Origin: Clostridiales bacterium
GTDB lineage: Bacteria; Bacillota; Clostridia; Saccharofermentanales; Saccharofermentanaceae
Assembly: GCA_017962145.1 (NCBI GenBank)
Contig: JAGCVX010000002.1
Span: 47,310 to 111,309, forward strand
Direction: 5' to 3'
Length of the DNA: 64,000 nucleotides
Both the position numbers and the translations under genes were made by a program. A model generated the notes under the pieces. It worked only from the letters and a program-made list of their open reading frames with translations. It was not told the origin of the DNA and made no database searches. Of the stretch, positions 8,519 through 16,998 are shown piece after piece. Within the stretch, counting starts at the first letter, position 1. Each line of letters begins with the position of its first letter.

Positions 8519-9496
8519 TCAGATCTCGGGAAGCGAAGGAGCCGGTTTTGCGGAGGCTTTGCTCAGACGATACTCAGACGGAGTCTGACCGGTCGTGTTT
8601 TTAAAGCTTCGGGTGAAACTTGTGAGGTTGTTAAAGCCGGCCTGGAACGCGATCTCGGTAATGGTCTTATCCGTGTCGGTCAGAAGTACCTTGGCGGCCT
8701 GCATTCTTCTGTGAAGCAGGAAGTCGTAGAACGTGACATCCGTATATTCCTTGAAGAGCCTTGCGAAATGATATTTCGAGAATCCGACATAATCAGCGGC
8801 CCATTCCAGAGAGATTTCATCCATGAAGTGCGAGTTGATGTGGTTGATCAGGGATTTGAATTTCACGTATTTACTCTTACTCTTACTGTCCTCAAGATGG
8901 ATCGGTGAGAACTGGGGATTGGTCGTGACCAGAAGACTCAGGATGTTAAGGAGCCTTGCGTAGATCGGCATCTCCAGAACCATATTTTCATACATGAAAT
9001 ACTGGTCGTTGATTCCCATAAAAGCTTCGTATACTTTGCCATAGATCGTCGGATACGTGGTCTCGTTTACCAGACGCACTTCCTTGAAAAAATCCTGCAG
9101 ATAAGAAAAGTCATAAAGATCCTGCAGAAAGTCGATGACGAAGAGGTAGATAAAACGGCAGCCTTCGTTTTCACACTCGATCTCGTGACGCAGTCCCGGC
9201 GGAACGAATAAGATATCTCCTGGGACCAAAGAATACGACTTCGATCCCACGACATACTTATATTCATTTTCGATCGGGATACAGATCTCGAGAGCCTCGT
9301 GCTTATGCGGCGCGAAACTTCGGAACTGGTTGTTGTACCAGATGCGAAGGCGCGTGTCCGGAACAAAGTCGACATCTTCATCTTCGCCGTTTAAGACGCG
9401 CTTGGAGAACTGCTTGACCGGCTGGTTATAGATGATCGGCGTCGTGTCGTCATATTCTTCACGAAAACCTGAATTGTTATTCAGTTCATCATTCAT
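8519..9496 (-). CDS. AraC-family transcriptional regulator with N-terminal cupin domain
   Basis: DNA-binding regulator of 325 residues. Residues about 45-150 form the cupin-like sensor part (FAPHKHEALEICIPIENEY, GDILFVPPGLRHEIECENEG). The C-terminal 100 residues hold two helix-turn-helix units: LEWAADYVGFSKYHFARLFK and ITEIAFQAGFNNLTSFTRSF, ending GQTPSEYR, the standard AraC signature. It converges on the sugar transporter operon, and AraC/cupin proteins next to CUT1 transporters commonly control them, so regulation of 5026-8430 is a reasonable inference. It starts 48 bases after the PflX-type gene on the same strand and may be co-transcribed with it. GGAG precedes the ATG. Confidence 0.92.
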   Translation of the reverse strand: MNDELNNNSGFREEYDDTTPIIYNQPVKQFSKRVLNGEDEDVDFVPDTRLRIWYNNQFRSFAPHKHEALEICIPIENEYKYVVGSKSYSLVPGDILFVPPGLRHEIECENEGCRFIYLFVIDFLQDLYDFSYLQDFFKEVRLVNETTYPTIYGKVYEAFMGINDQYFMYENMVLEMPIYARLLNILSLLVTTNPQFSPIHLEDSKSKSKYVKFKSLINHINSHFMDEISLEWAADYVGFSKYHFARLFKEYTDVTFYDFLLHRRMQAAKVLLTDTDKTITEIAFQAGFNNLTSFTRSFKNTTGQTPSEYRLSKASAKPAPSLPEI

Positions 9497-9544
9497 GCCG
9501 GGAGCATCTCCTTTCGTTTCATATTAACCAAAGTATAACAGATA

Positions 9545-10477
9545 TCATTCGAAATCAGGAATAAAACTCTCGCTGACCGTGCCGCCCTCCTGGGTAAATG
9601 CATTTTCCTGGCCGAGGATCGTGAGGTAGTCGACCATGGAGTCGTAGTGCTTCTGAGAAAGCGGAGAAGACAGTTCCTCGGGCACACCGGGCATCGGGGT
9701 ATATTGATTCATCAGACTGATCGTGATGGTATTTCCATAGGTCTCGCAGAGGTGGTCGAGGATATGCTTCGTATCAAAAAGAAGCCCCGGCAGCATCAGG
9801 TGACGTACGATCACACCGCGAAGAAGCATCCCGTCAGAGGAAAATTCCTGAGAGGGCTTCTGGCGGACCATCTCCGCGATGGCGTCCCGAGCCCGCTCGA
9901 AATAATCTTTCGCGCCGGTATACTTTTGCGAGACCTCGGTTGAGAAGAACTTCATGTCGGGAAGATAGATATCGATCGTTCCTTCAAGCGCACGGATCGT
10001 CTCGACGGATTCATATCCGCCGCAGTTATATAAAGTCGGGATCGAAAGGCCGTTTCTTCTTGCGAGCGCTACGCCCTCGATGATGTGCGGTACGAAGTGG
10101 GTGCCGGTCACAAAGTTGATGTTATGGGCGCCCTGATTCTGCAGATCCAGCATCGCGGAAGAAAGGTCTTCGACCGAGTATTCCCGTCCGGGAAGAGATG
10201 GCGTGTGGCGGCTGATCTCGTGGTTCTGGCAGAAGATGCATCCGAGGTTGCAGCCCGTAAAGAAGATCGTTCCGGAACCACGGGTGCCGGAAAGGCAGGG
10301 CTCCTCCCACATGTGAAGACCGACGCGCGCGATGCGGAGCATATCCGTCATGCCGCAGACACCGGTTTTGCCGGAAGATCTGTCTGCGCCACAGTCACGC
10401 GGACAGAGGTGGCAGGAAGAGTACATATCGAAAGTGCATTTTGAGCAGATTGCCACGAAAAAGAAGCTCCTTTTCAT
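9545..10477 (-). CDS. PflX-type radical SAM protein (pyruvate formate-lyase activating enzyme-like)
   Basis: Radical S-adenosylmethionine protein of the COG1313/PflX group. The cluster-binding motif CNLGCIFC lies at about residues 75-82. The N-terminal cysteine cluster typical of the group (CHLCPRDCG, then GVCG) is also present, as are the Gly-rich NFVTGTHFVPHI segment and DIYLPDMKF. Members resemble glycyl-radical activases, but their substrate is unknown. Start choice is uncertain: ATG at 10477 gives 310 residues; a GTG at 10456 lies about 10 bases after AAAAGGAG and may be the real one, and homologues usually begin close to the cysteine cluster. Divergent from purF. Confidence 0.85.
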   Translation of the reverse strand: MKRSFFFVAICSKCTFDMYSSCHLCPRDCGADRSSGKTGVCGMTDMLRIARVGLHMWEEPCLSGTRGSGTIFFTGCNLGCIFCQNHEISRHTPSLPGREYSVEDLSSAMLDLQNQGAHNINFVTGTHFVPHIIEGVALARRNGLSIPTLYNCGGYESVETIRALEGTIDIYLPDMKFFSTEVSQKYTGAKDYFERARDAIAEMVRQKPSQEFSSDGMLLRGVIVRHLMLPGLLFDTKHILDHLCETYGNTITISLMNQYTPMPGVPEELSSPLSQKHYDSMVDYLTILGQENAFTQEGGTVSESFIPDFE

Positions 10478-10500
10478 TCATTTCTTATCAGTATATCGCA

Positions 10501-10529
10501 TTGACGGAAAATGTTGCATCTCATAAAAT
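10501..10529 (+). promoter_or_regulatory. Promoter of purF
   Basis: TTGACG (10501-10506), a 17-base spacer and TAAAAT (10524-10529), about 30 bases before the purF start. No purine riboswitch or PurR box could be recognised in the short leader. Confidence 0.65.
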
Positions 10530-10559
10530 GTTCTCGAAAAGGAAAGCAGGTGATCTCGC

Positions 10560-11954
10560 ATGATAGGTTCCAGACATGAAGAGTGCGGTGTTTTCGGTAT
10601 TTTCAGTAGAGATGATCTGAAGATCGCACCGCTCGTATATTATGGTCTTTTCGCCCTCCAGCATCGCGGGCAGGAAAGCTGCGGCATCGCGATCAATAAC
10701 GACGGCTGGATCCGCTGTCATAAGAACATGGGTCTGGTCAGCGAGGTCTTTACCCACGACGTTCTCGATACACTCGAAGGAACCATCGCCATCGGACACG
10801 TCCGCTATTCCACTACCGGCGCAAGTATCCTCAAGAATACGCAGCCGCTGGTTACCCAGTACGTAAAAGGTACACTTTCCCTTGCCCATAACGGCAACCT
10901 TACCAATGCCATCACCTTAAGACAGAAGCTCGAAGAAGAAGGTGCATTCTTCCAGACGACAGTTGACTCGGAGATCATCGCTTATCTCGTTGCGAAAGAG
11001 CGTACGAAAGCACCGTCTGTCGAAGCAGCGGTGGAAAAAGCCATGGAGCAGATCCAGGGCGGTTACGCACTTTTGGTCATGAGCCCGAAGAAACTTATCG
11101 CGGCAAGAGACCCGTATGGATTTAAGCCGCTTTGCATGGGCATGATCGGAAACTCCTATGTATTTGCATCCGAAACATGTGCACTTGACGCCGTCGGCGC
11201 GAAATACGTTCGTGATGTCGAGCCCGGCGAGATCGTGGTCTGCAGCGATGAAGGTGTGGAGAGCATCCGCACACATTGCCGCGGGATCTGCAAGATGTGC
11301 ATCTTCGAATATATCTACTTTGCCCGTCCGGACAGCCGTATCGACGGCAAGAGCGTGTATGAGGCACGTCTTCAGGCAGGAAGACTTCTTTACCGTCAAC
11401 ATCCGGTAGAAGCCGATGTCGTCATCGGTGTTCCGGAATCCGGACTCGACGCGGCCAGCGGATTTGGTACCGAAGCAGGTATCCCTGTTGTACGCGGATT
11501 TATGAAGAATACTTATATCGGCCGAACATTTATCAAGCCGGCACAGGATCAGCGCCAGGAGGCGGTACGCATCAAGCTCAATCCGGTTGCGGAAGCAGTG
11601 CGCGGCAAGCGTGTCGTGCTGATCGATGACTCGATCGTACGTGGTACGACGATGGCCAATATCGTCTCTATGCTTCGTGAGGCAGGCGCGACCGAAGTGC
11701 ATGTGCGCATCAGTTCGCCACCGTTTATCTCACCTTGTTTTTACGGCACAGACGTGCCCAGCTGTGACATGCTCATCGCATGTCAGCATACGATCCCGGA
11801 GATCTGTGAGATCCTCGGTGCCGATTCGCTCGGTTACCTCGAAGTGGACTCCCTCGGAGATCTGATCGGAGATAAGGATCACTCTTTCTGTGATGCATGC
11901 TTTACCGGCAATTATCCGAACTATGACACCGGCATCGATATGATGGAAGAATAA
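10560..11954 (+). CDS. purF: Amidophosphoribosyltransferase
   Basis: First committed step of purine synthesis: PRPP plus glutamine gives phosphoribosylamine. The 464-residue protein has an 8-residue propeptide before the nucleophile Cys9 (EECGVFGIF). The N-terminal Ntn glutaminase domain has HRGQESCGIA and GHVRYSTTG. The C-terminal phosphoribosyltransferase domain has the PRPP loop VVLIDDSIVRGTTMANI. Cysteines in GICKMCIFEYIYF, near CQHTIPEIC and in CDACFTGNY fit the Bacillus-type enzyme with a 4Fe-4S cluster. No other pur gene is in the window, so purF stands outside the usual pur cluster. The next gene begins 9 bases later. Confidence 0.97.
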   Translation: MIGSRHEECGVFGIFSRDDLKIAPLVYYGLFALQHRGQESCGIAINNDGWIRCHKNMGLVSEVFTHDVLDTLEGTIAIGHVRYSTTGASILKNTQPLVTQYVKGTLSLAHNGNLTNAITLRQKLEEEGAFFQTTVDSEIIAYLVAKERTKAPSVEAAVEKAMEQIQGGYALLVMSPKKLIAARDPYGFKPLCMGMIGNSYVFASETCALDAVGAKYVRDVEPGEIVVCSDEGVESIRTHCRGICKMCIFEYIYFARPDSRIDGKSVYEARLQAGRLLYRQHPVEADVVIGVPESGLDAASGFGTEAGIPVVRGFMKNTYIGRTFIKPAQDQRQEAVRIKLNPVAEAVRGKRVVLIDDSIVRGTTMANIVSMLREAGATEVHVRISSPPFISPCFYGTDVPSCDMLIACQHTIPEICEILGADSLGYLEVDSLGDLIGDKDHSFCDACFTGNYPNYDTGIDMMEE

Positions 11955-11963
11955 GGAGTACTT

Positions 11964-13106
11964 ATGATCTCTGCAGTGATTTTCGACATGGACGGCGTGC
12001 TTTTAGACAGCGAGCCGTATCACGACCAGACCACGACATCGATCCTAGAGAGTTATGGCGCCAAGGGTGCATATGAAGCGATCCGTCCGTATGTAGGACG
12101 TTCGTCGGAAGATATGTGGGCGGCCATGAAGGCCAAGTACGATATCAAGGCCTCGGTCGAAGATCTTGTCGAGCTGCAGTGGAAAAAGAATGTAGCCGGT
12201 CTTGCGGATTCCGGACTGGAAAGATCGGAAGGCCTTACGGAGCTTCTGGATTTCTGTCACAAAAAAGGCATCAAGGTCGCAGTCGCGTCTTCCTCCCGTC
12301 AGGATTTCGTCGAAGCGGTATTTGACCATCTGAACCTCTGGCAGTACGTGGAGGTCTTTGCCTGTGGGGCAGAGGTCGAGCACGGAAAGCCGATGCCGGA
12401 TATTTTCCTTCTGGCGGCGACCCGCCTGGACATCGATCCGGAGCGCTGCCTTGTCGTTGAAGATTCAACCGCAGGCGTGCAGGCCGGACGTATGGCCGGC
12501 ATGTATACCGTCGGATACGAAAACCCGACAAGCGGCGGACAGAACGTCAATGCGGCCGATGTTGTGGTGAAGTCTTTAAGCGAGATCCCGAAGATCATCG
12601 AACAGCTTTCTCAGGTAAAGATCCTGCCGGTCACCTCACCGACAAGAAAGATGGCCGTTTGTTCCCTGGCGCAGATCATCTGGAACGAGTGGTTCCCGTC
12701 GATCATCTCGCAGGAACAGGTCAACTATATGGTCGAGAAGTTCCAGAGCATGCCGGCGATCGATGAAGCTATCGAGAAGAAAGGCTACGAGTATTTTCTC
12801 ATGATCCTGGGAGATACTCCGATCGGATATATGGGCGTGGCTCCGGATGAGGACGCACTTTTACTGAGTAAACTCTATCTCATGAAACCGTTCCGCGGCC
12901 AGAGAAGAAGTAATCTCTTCTTCGACAAAGCAGAGGAAGTGGCGAAAGAAAAGGGCTTTTCAAAAGTGCGCCTTTTCGTAAACCGCCATAACTATAACTC
13001 GATCCGCGTCTACTTAAGAAAAGGCTATCGCATCGTGCAAGAGAAGAAGACCGACATCGGAGAGGGCTTCGTCTGTGACGATTTCCTGATGGAAAAGGAA
13101 CTGTAA
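11964..13106 (+). CDS. Two-domain protein: HAD phosphatase (beta-phosphoglucomutase-like) fused to GNAT acetyltransferase
   Basis: Residues 1-215 are a HAD hydrolase with a C1-type cap: nucleophile motif FDMDGVLLDSEP (Asp8, Asp10), motif II VAVASSS, the Lys of EHGKPMPDIF and the acidic motif VVEDSTAGVQAG. Residues about 225-380 are an N-acetyltransferase fold: strand YFLMILGDTPIGYMGVA, the KLYLMKPFRGQRRSNLFFD acetyl-CoA loop (RGQRRS at the Q/R-x-x-G-x-A site is imperfect), and the NSIRVYLRKGYRIV end typical of GNATs. The HAD part would act on a small phosphorylated metabolite; the acetyltransferase substrate is unknown. No frameshift separates the halves. It follows purF by 9 bases with AAGGAG, so it is in that operon. 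Confidence 0.88.
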   Translation: MISAVIFDMDGVLLDSEPYHDQTTTSILESYGAKGAYEAIRPYVGRSSEDMWAAMKAKYDIKASVEDLVELQWKKNVAGLADSGLERSEGLTELLDFCHKKGIKVAVASSSRQDFVEAVFDHLNLWQYVEVFACGAEVEHGKPMPDIFLLAATRLDIDPERCLVVEDSTAGVQAGRMAGMYTVGYENPTSGGQNVNAADVVVKSLSEIPKIIEQLSQVKILPVTSPTRKMAVCSLAQIIWNEWFPSIISQEQVNYMVEKFQSMPAIDEAIEKKGYEYFLMILGDTPIGYMGVAPDEDALLLSKLYLMKPFRGQRRSNLFFDKAEEVAKEKGFSKVRLFVNRHNYNSIRVYLRKGYRIVQEKKTDIGEGFVCDDFLMEKEL

Positions 13107-13215
13107 GAGAGAGCCGGCTCCGGGACAAAAAACGGAAACGAGAGACAAAAAGAAGAGAAAAACGGCGAAAATCGACGAATTTTGGAAAATTTGTGAGATT
13201 TTTCGCGAAAAAGTG

Positions 13216-13244
13216 TTGACAAGTGCATTTCCCGCATCTATTAT
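13216..13244 (+). promoter_or_regulatory. Strong promoter of rplM-rpsI
   Basis: Consensus TTGACA (13216-13221), a 17-base spacer and TATTAT (13239-13244), with TATAGT overlapping just downstream. The expected start of transcription is near 13251, at the base of the leader hairpin. Confidence 0.85.
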
Positions 13245-13250
13245 AGTGGA

Positions 13251-13270
13251 GCGCCCTCAAAACAGGGGGC
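13251..13270 (+). promoter_or_regulatory. 5' leader hairpin of rplM mRNA (possible L13 leader)
   Basis: GCGCCCT (13251-13257) pairs with AGGGGGC (13264-13270) with one G-G mismatch and loop CAAAAC. It lies at the predicted transcript 5' end, about 40 bases before the start codon of L13. L13 autoregulatory leaders are known upstream of rplM in Bacillota; that this is one is an inference from position and shape only. Confidence 0.45.
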
Positions 13271-13307
13271 TTTATGTGTGAACTATTTTAGGAGGAAAAA
13301 GTCCATT

Positions 13308-13742
13308 ATGAAGACATTTGTTGCTACACCATCAAATATCGAGAGAAAATGGTACGTGGTTGACGCTTCCGGCAAGACACTCGGTCGTCTGGCTTCTGAA
13401 GTTGCAATCGTTCTGCGCGGTAAGAATAAGCCGACATACACACCTTTCATCGATACAGGAGATTATGTAATCGTCATCAACGCTTCCAAGCTCGTTCTTA
13501 CAGGTAACAAGCTGGATAAGAAGATGTATCGTTATCACACAGGCTACGCTGGCGGTCTCAAGGAGACAGCTTACAGAAAGCTTATGGATACAAAGCCGGA
13601 GAAGGCTTTCGAGTTGGCAGTAAAGGGTATGCTCCCGAAGAACGCTCTCGGACGTCAGATGTTTAAGAAGCTGAAGGTTTATGCAGGTGCTGAGCATGAT
13701 CACGCTGCACAGAAGCCGGAAGTACTGAACTTCGAAGCATAA
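13308..13742 (+). CDS. rplM: Ribosomal protein uL13
   Basis: Large-subunit protein L13, 144 residues, a normal length. Recognised by [20 protein letters not shown] near the N-terminus, [18 protein letters not shown], and [20 protein letters not shown]. The start at 13308 (MKTFVATP) is chosen over an upstream in-frame ATG at 13278 because AGGAGG at 13290-13295 lies between the two and L13 proteins begin this way. First gene of the conserved rplM-rpsI pair, 20 bases before rpsI. Confidence 0.98.
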   Translation: MKTFVATPSNIERKWYVVDASGKTLGRLASEVAIVLRGKNKPTYTPFIDTGDYVIVINASKLVLTGNKLDKKMYRYHTGYAGGLKETAYRKLMDTKPEKAFELAVKGMLPKNALGRQMFKKLKVYAGAEHDHAAQKPEVLNFEA

Positions 13743-13762
13743 TATAGGGAGGAATAAGTTAC

Positions 13763-14170
13763 ATGGCTAAGAAAGCTACTAAAGTTTACTTCTATGGCAC
13801 AGGTCGTCGTAAGAATGCTGTAGCATGCGTACGTCTTCTTCCTGGCACAGGCAAGATCACGATCAACGATAAGGATATGGACGAGTACTTCGGTCTTGAT
13901 ACTCTGAAGCTCATCGTTCGTCAGCCGCTCGTAGCTACTGCTACAGAAGGCAAGTTCGACATCATCTGCAAGGCTGTCGGTGGTGGTATCTCCGGTCAGG
14001 CCGGTGCGATCCGTCATGGTATCGCTCGTGCTCTGGTTCAGGCAGATGAAGAAGCCTACAAGGCAATCCTGAAGAAGGCCGGTTTCCTCACACGTGATGC
14101 ACGTATGAAGGAAAGAAAGAAGCCGGGTCTCAAGAAAGCTCGTAAAGCTTCTCAGTTCAGTAAGCGTTAA
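13763..14170 (+). CDS. rpsI: Ribosomal protein uS9
   Basis: Small-subunit protein S9, 135 residues, whose C-terminal tail reaches the P-site tRNA. Diagnostic features: [20 protein letters not shown] at the N-terminus, the [19 protein letters not shown] core, and the C-terminal [19 protein letters not shown] with the invariant final Lys-Arg. GGGAGG precedes the ATG. Co-transcribed with rplM; a terminator follows. Confidence 0.98.
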   Translation: MAKKATKVYFYGTGRRKNAVACVRLLPGTGKITINDKDMDEYFGLDTLKLIVRQPLVATATEGKFDIICKAVGGGISGQAGAIRHGIARALVQADEEAYKAILKKAGFLTRDARMKERKKPGLKKARKASQFSKR

Positions 14171-14218
14171 TCGAAGGTTTCTTCGGTTTCCGTCTTTCGG
14201 ACGAATACAAGATCTATC

Positions 14219-14254
14219 AAGAGACTGTCTCTTTGCGAGACAGTCTCTTTTTTA
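14219..14254 (+). terminator. Rho-independent terminator after rpsI
   Basis: AAGAGACTGTCTC (14219-14231) pairs with GAGACAGTCTCTT around a TTTGC loop, followed by a T-run to 14254. It shares its CTGTCTC/GAGACAG core with the terminator at 8467. Confidence 0.92.
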
Positions 14255-14350
14255 TTTCGAGCAAGGATCGTCTCATTGTATTTTGCATGGATTTTTGGCA
14301 AAATAGGGGAGAAATCGACGCAGGCGAAGAAGCCCGAAAGAGTGAAAAGA

Positions 14351-15724
14351 ATGATCATCTATAATGCTGAAATCTATACGATGGAATCCCAAGAACCGAT
14401 CCGCGACGGATATGTGATCTTCGACAGAAAGAAGATCCTCAAGATCGGCTCCGGGGATGACTGGATGAACTGGCTGGAGAGTGCCGGCAAAGAGAATCCC
14501 GATCTTTATGTGCGACGTGATTATGTGGAAAACGATGAGCAGACCGAGAGTGTCCAGACCATCGACGCCAAGGGCGCGCGCCTCTATCCGGGCTTTATCG
14601 ATGCCCATACACATATCGGTCTTTTCGATGACGGACTGACGGACGAAGGCAGTGACGGAAATGAGATCGTCTCTCCGATCTCGCCGGATCTTCGCGCGCT
14701 TGACGGCATCCACAACGCCGATCCCTGTTTCAAGGAAGCCAGAGAAGCGGGCGTAACACTCGTTGCGGCCGGCCCCGGAAGCGCCAATATCGTGGGCGGA
14801 CAGTTTGCGCTTCTGACTACCTATGGAAAGACGGTCGACCGTGCACTGGTGGATCCGTTTATTGCCATGAAGGCAGCACTCGGTGAGAATCCGAAGATGT
14901 GCTATGGCAAGGACAACAAGGCGCCACAGACACGTATGGGCAACGCGGCACTTCTGCGCGGTGTGCTCTCCGAGACCATCGAGTACTACGAAAAGAAGAT
15001 GCAGTCCGAAGAAAAATGGACAGAGTATAACAACGCGGATAAGAAGGATACAGATGACAAGCCGGAGCGTCCGGACATCTTTGAAAAGGATATGGAGCTT
15101 GAGGCCATGATCCCTGTCATCAAGGGTGAGAAGCCTCTGAAGATCCATGCCCACAGACAGGACGATATCCTGACGGCGATCCGTGTGGCAAATGAATTCA
15201 GCCTCAAATACACCCTCGACCACTGTACCGAGGGACACCTCATCGCAGATGTGCTGAAGGAAGAGTACGATGCAGGACAGGCCGAAAACCGCGGCCTGGG
15301 CATCTGTTCGAAAAAGGATAAACCGGCGGGCGGTAAGATGCTCGGCATCATCGTGGGACCCGTGATCGGTGACCGCAGCAAGCCGGAACTGAGCAACATG
15401 AGCCTTTCTACAGCAGGCGTGCTCTGCAAGGCAGGTCTTCCTGTGGCCATCATGACTGACCATCCGTGCGTGCCGGAGCAGTATCTGCCGCTTTCGGCAG
15501 CGCTTTCCAAGAAGGGCGGCATGCCCGAGCAGCAGGCACTTGCCGCGATCACGATCAATGCGGCGAAGATCCTTGGTGTTTCCGACCGCTATGGTTCGAT
15601 CTCGGAAGGAAAAGCACCGGACATGGTACTTATGACAGCTGATCCGCTGACTCTGGAAAGCGAAGTGATCCTCGTGATCGGAAGCGGCCGCGTCGTGGCA
15701 GATCTTCGGAGGAACGAAGGATGA
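14351..15724 (+). CDS. Metal-dependent amidohydrolase (imidazolonepropionase-like family)
   Basis: TIM-barrel hydrolase of 457 residues in the COG1228-type amidohydrolase group. Metal-site motifs: GFIDAHTHIGLFDDG after strand 1, IHAHRQDDI and LDHCTEGH for the next histidines, and MTDHPCVP with the late aspartate. The end (LGVSDRYGSISEGKAPDMVLM) is the family's conserved closing strand. Substrate unknown; a cyclic amide or dipeptide is possible. ATG at 14351 begins MIIYNAEIYTM, the usual start of this family; the upstream site is only a weak purine run. Its stop overlaps the tsaE start by 4 bases (ATGA), so translation is coupled. Confidence 0.9.
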   Translation: MIIYNAEIYTMESQEPIRDGYVIFDRKKILKIGSGDDWMNWLESAGKENPDLYVRRDYVENDEQTESVQTIDAKGARLYPGFIDAHTHIGLFDDGLTDEGSDGNEIVSPISPDLRALDGIHNADPCFKEAREAGVTLVAAGPGSANIVGGQFALLTTYGKTVDRALVDPFIAMKAALGENPKMCYGKDNKAPQTRMGNAALLRGVLSETIEYYEKKMQSEEKWTEYNNADKKDTDDKPERPDIFEKDMELEAMIPVIKGEKPLKIHAHRQDDILTAIRVANEFSLKYTLDHCTEGHLIADVLKEEYDAGQAENRGLGICSKKDKPAGGKMLGIIVGPVIGDRSKPELSNMSLSTAGVLCKAGLPVAIMTDHPCVPEQYLPLSAALSKKGGMPEQQALAAITINAAKILGVSDRYGSISEGKAPDMVLMTADPLTLESEVILVIGSGRVVADLRRNEG

Positions 15725-16224
15725 GCCTGGAGACGATAAGCACATCGGTTGAGATGACCGAGCGCCTGGGCGAGGCGATCGGTAAGGTAGTCTGCGCAGG
15801 AGACCTGATCACGCTAGACGGCGATCTGGGAGCCGGAAAGACTGCATTTACAAGAGGACTTGCCAGAGGCATGGGCCTTTCCTGCCGTGTGACCAGCCCG
15901 ACTTTTACGATCGTAAATGAGTATAACGACCAGCAGGGCGTGCCGAGACTGTTTCATTTCGACACGTACCGGCTGAGTAACAGTGACGACTTCTACGATG
16001 CCGGACTCGACGAGTATTTCGGACGGGACGGTGTCTGCGTGATCGAGTGGAGTACGGTCATCGAAGACGCGCTTGCGAAGGAACGGATCCGCCTTCTGAT
16101 CTCCGGTAACGGAGAGACCCGTACGATCCGCATACTCTATTCTGAAAAATACGCTTCCGCGATGCAGACTGTTCGCGCGGAGATGGAAAAGGAGGGCATG
16201 CACTTTGCTGATATTAGCATGTGA
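15721..16224 (+). CDS. tsaE: tRNA threonylcarbamoyladenosine biosynthesis ATPase TsaE
   Basis: ATPase that drives the TsaB-TsaD-TsaE cycle forming t6A37 in ANN-decoding tRNAs. Recognised by the P-loop GDLGAGKTAFTRGLA (residues about 38-52), SPTFTIVNEY, HFDTYRL and VIEWSTVIEDAL. At 167 residues it is slightly longer than most (about 150). It overlaps the amidohydrolase by 4 bases upstream and tsaB by 20 bases downstream, so the three are translated from one message. Confidence 0.96.
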   Translation: MSLETISTSVEMTERLGEAIGKVVCAGDLITLDGDLGAGKTAFTRGLARGMGLSCRVTSPTFTIVNEYNDQQGVPRLFHFDTYRLSNSDDFYDAGLDEYFGRDGVCVIEWSTVIEDALAKERIRLLISGNGETRTIRILYSEKYASAMQTVRAEMEKEGMHFADISM

Positions 16225-16969
16225 TACTTCAAACCGGGCATGCTCGAGCTGCCTTTGGAAAGACGGAACGTGTATCGATTCTGCATTTCGAAATGACGGG
16301 CTGACGCATTCTCAGACATTTATGCCGCAGGTCCACGCCCTGATGGAGAAAAACCACATCGAATATGAAACACTCGACGCACTGGCCTGTACCGTGGGTC
16401 CCGGTTCTTTTACCGGAATCCGTATCGGAGTCAGTGCCGTAAAGACCATGGCCATGGCGCTGGAAAAACCGGCCGTTCCGGTTTCTTCTCTGGAGGCGAT
16501 GGCATACCCGCTTCGTGACGAAGACGCACTGGTCGTACCGCTGATCGACTGTAGAAATCACCGCGCCTGGTCGGCGGCATATTATCACGGAGAGCAAGTC
16601 CTTTCCGAGGTCGCCGATGACGTTGATCACATCCGTGAAAACTGTATCTCCTATCGTGATACGAATCTTTCCGGAAAGAAGATCCTTCTGGTCGGAAACG
16701 GTGCGGCGATGTTCTTAGAAGGCCTTTCCGAAGAAGCACTTGCCGAATACCGCGAAGGCTTCGATGAGATCCATCCGGAGAGCATGGCAGCCATCGCGGA
16801 AAAGACCCTTCTTTCCGAAGACGAAACGACAAGAAACAGTGCATTTGCCGCGGACGCCCTGATGCCGGTTTACCTTGCCAGAACACAGGCCGAAAGAACC
16901 GCCAACGAACAGGGAAGAGAGCAGGTCGAAGTGCCGATCCGCTACTACAGCACACAGGATGAAAAGTAA
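16205..16969 (+). CDS. tsaB: tRNA threonylcarbamoyladenosine biosynthesis protein TsaB
   Basis: Non-catalytic ASKHA-fold partner of TsaD in t6A synthesis. N-terminal ILACDTSNRACSSCLW and the hallmark TVGPGSFTGIRIGVSAVKTMA identify it. The start is TTG at 16205, with AAGGAGG (16189-16195) 9 bases upstream inside tsaE; no ATG fits the N-terminal strand. 254 residues, a little longer than usual. Followed by rimI; tsaD, often the next gene in Bacillota, is not in this window. Confidence 0.95.
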   Translation: MLILACDTSNRACSSCLWKDGTCIDSAFRNDGLTHSQTFMPQVHALMEKNHIEYETLDALACTVGPGSFTGIRIGVSAVKTMAMALEKPAVPVSSLEAMAYPLRDEDALVVPLIDCRNHRAWSAAYYHGEQVLSEVADDVDHIRENCISYRDTNLSGKKILLVGNGAAMFLEGLSEEALAEYREGFDEIHPESMAAIAEKTLLSEDETTRNSAFAADALMPVYLARTQAERTANEQGREQVEVPIRYYSTQDEK

Positions 16970-16998
16970 GCCCTTTTGGATCCGAAAGGAGGCGCACG

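Noticed and set aside
13278..13307. Upstream ATG giving an N-terminal extension of L13
   Set aside because: It would put the AGGAGG site inside the gene and L13 proteins begin at the later ATG.
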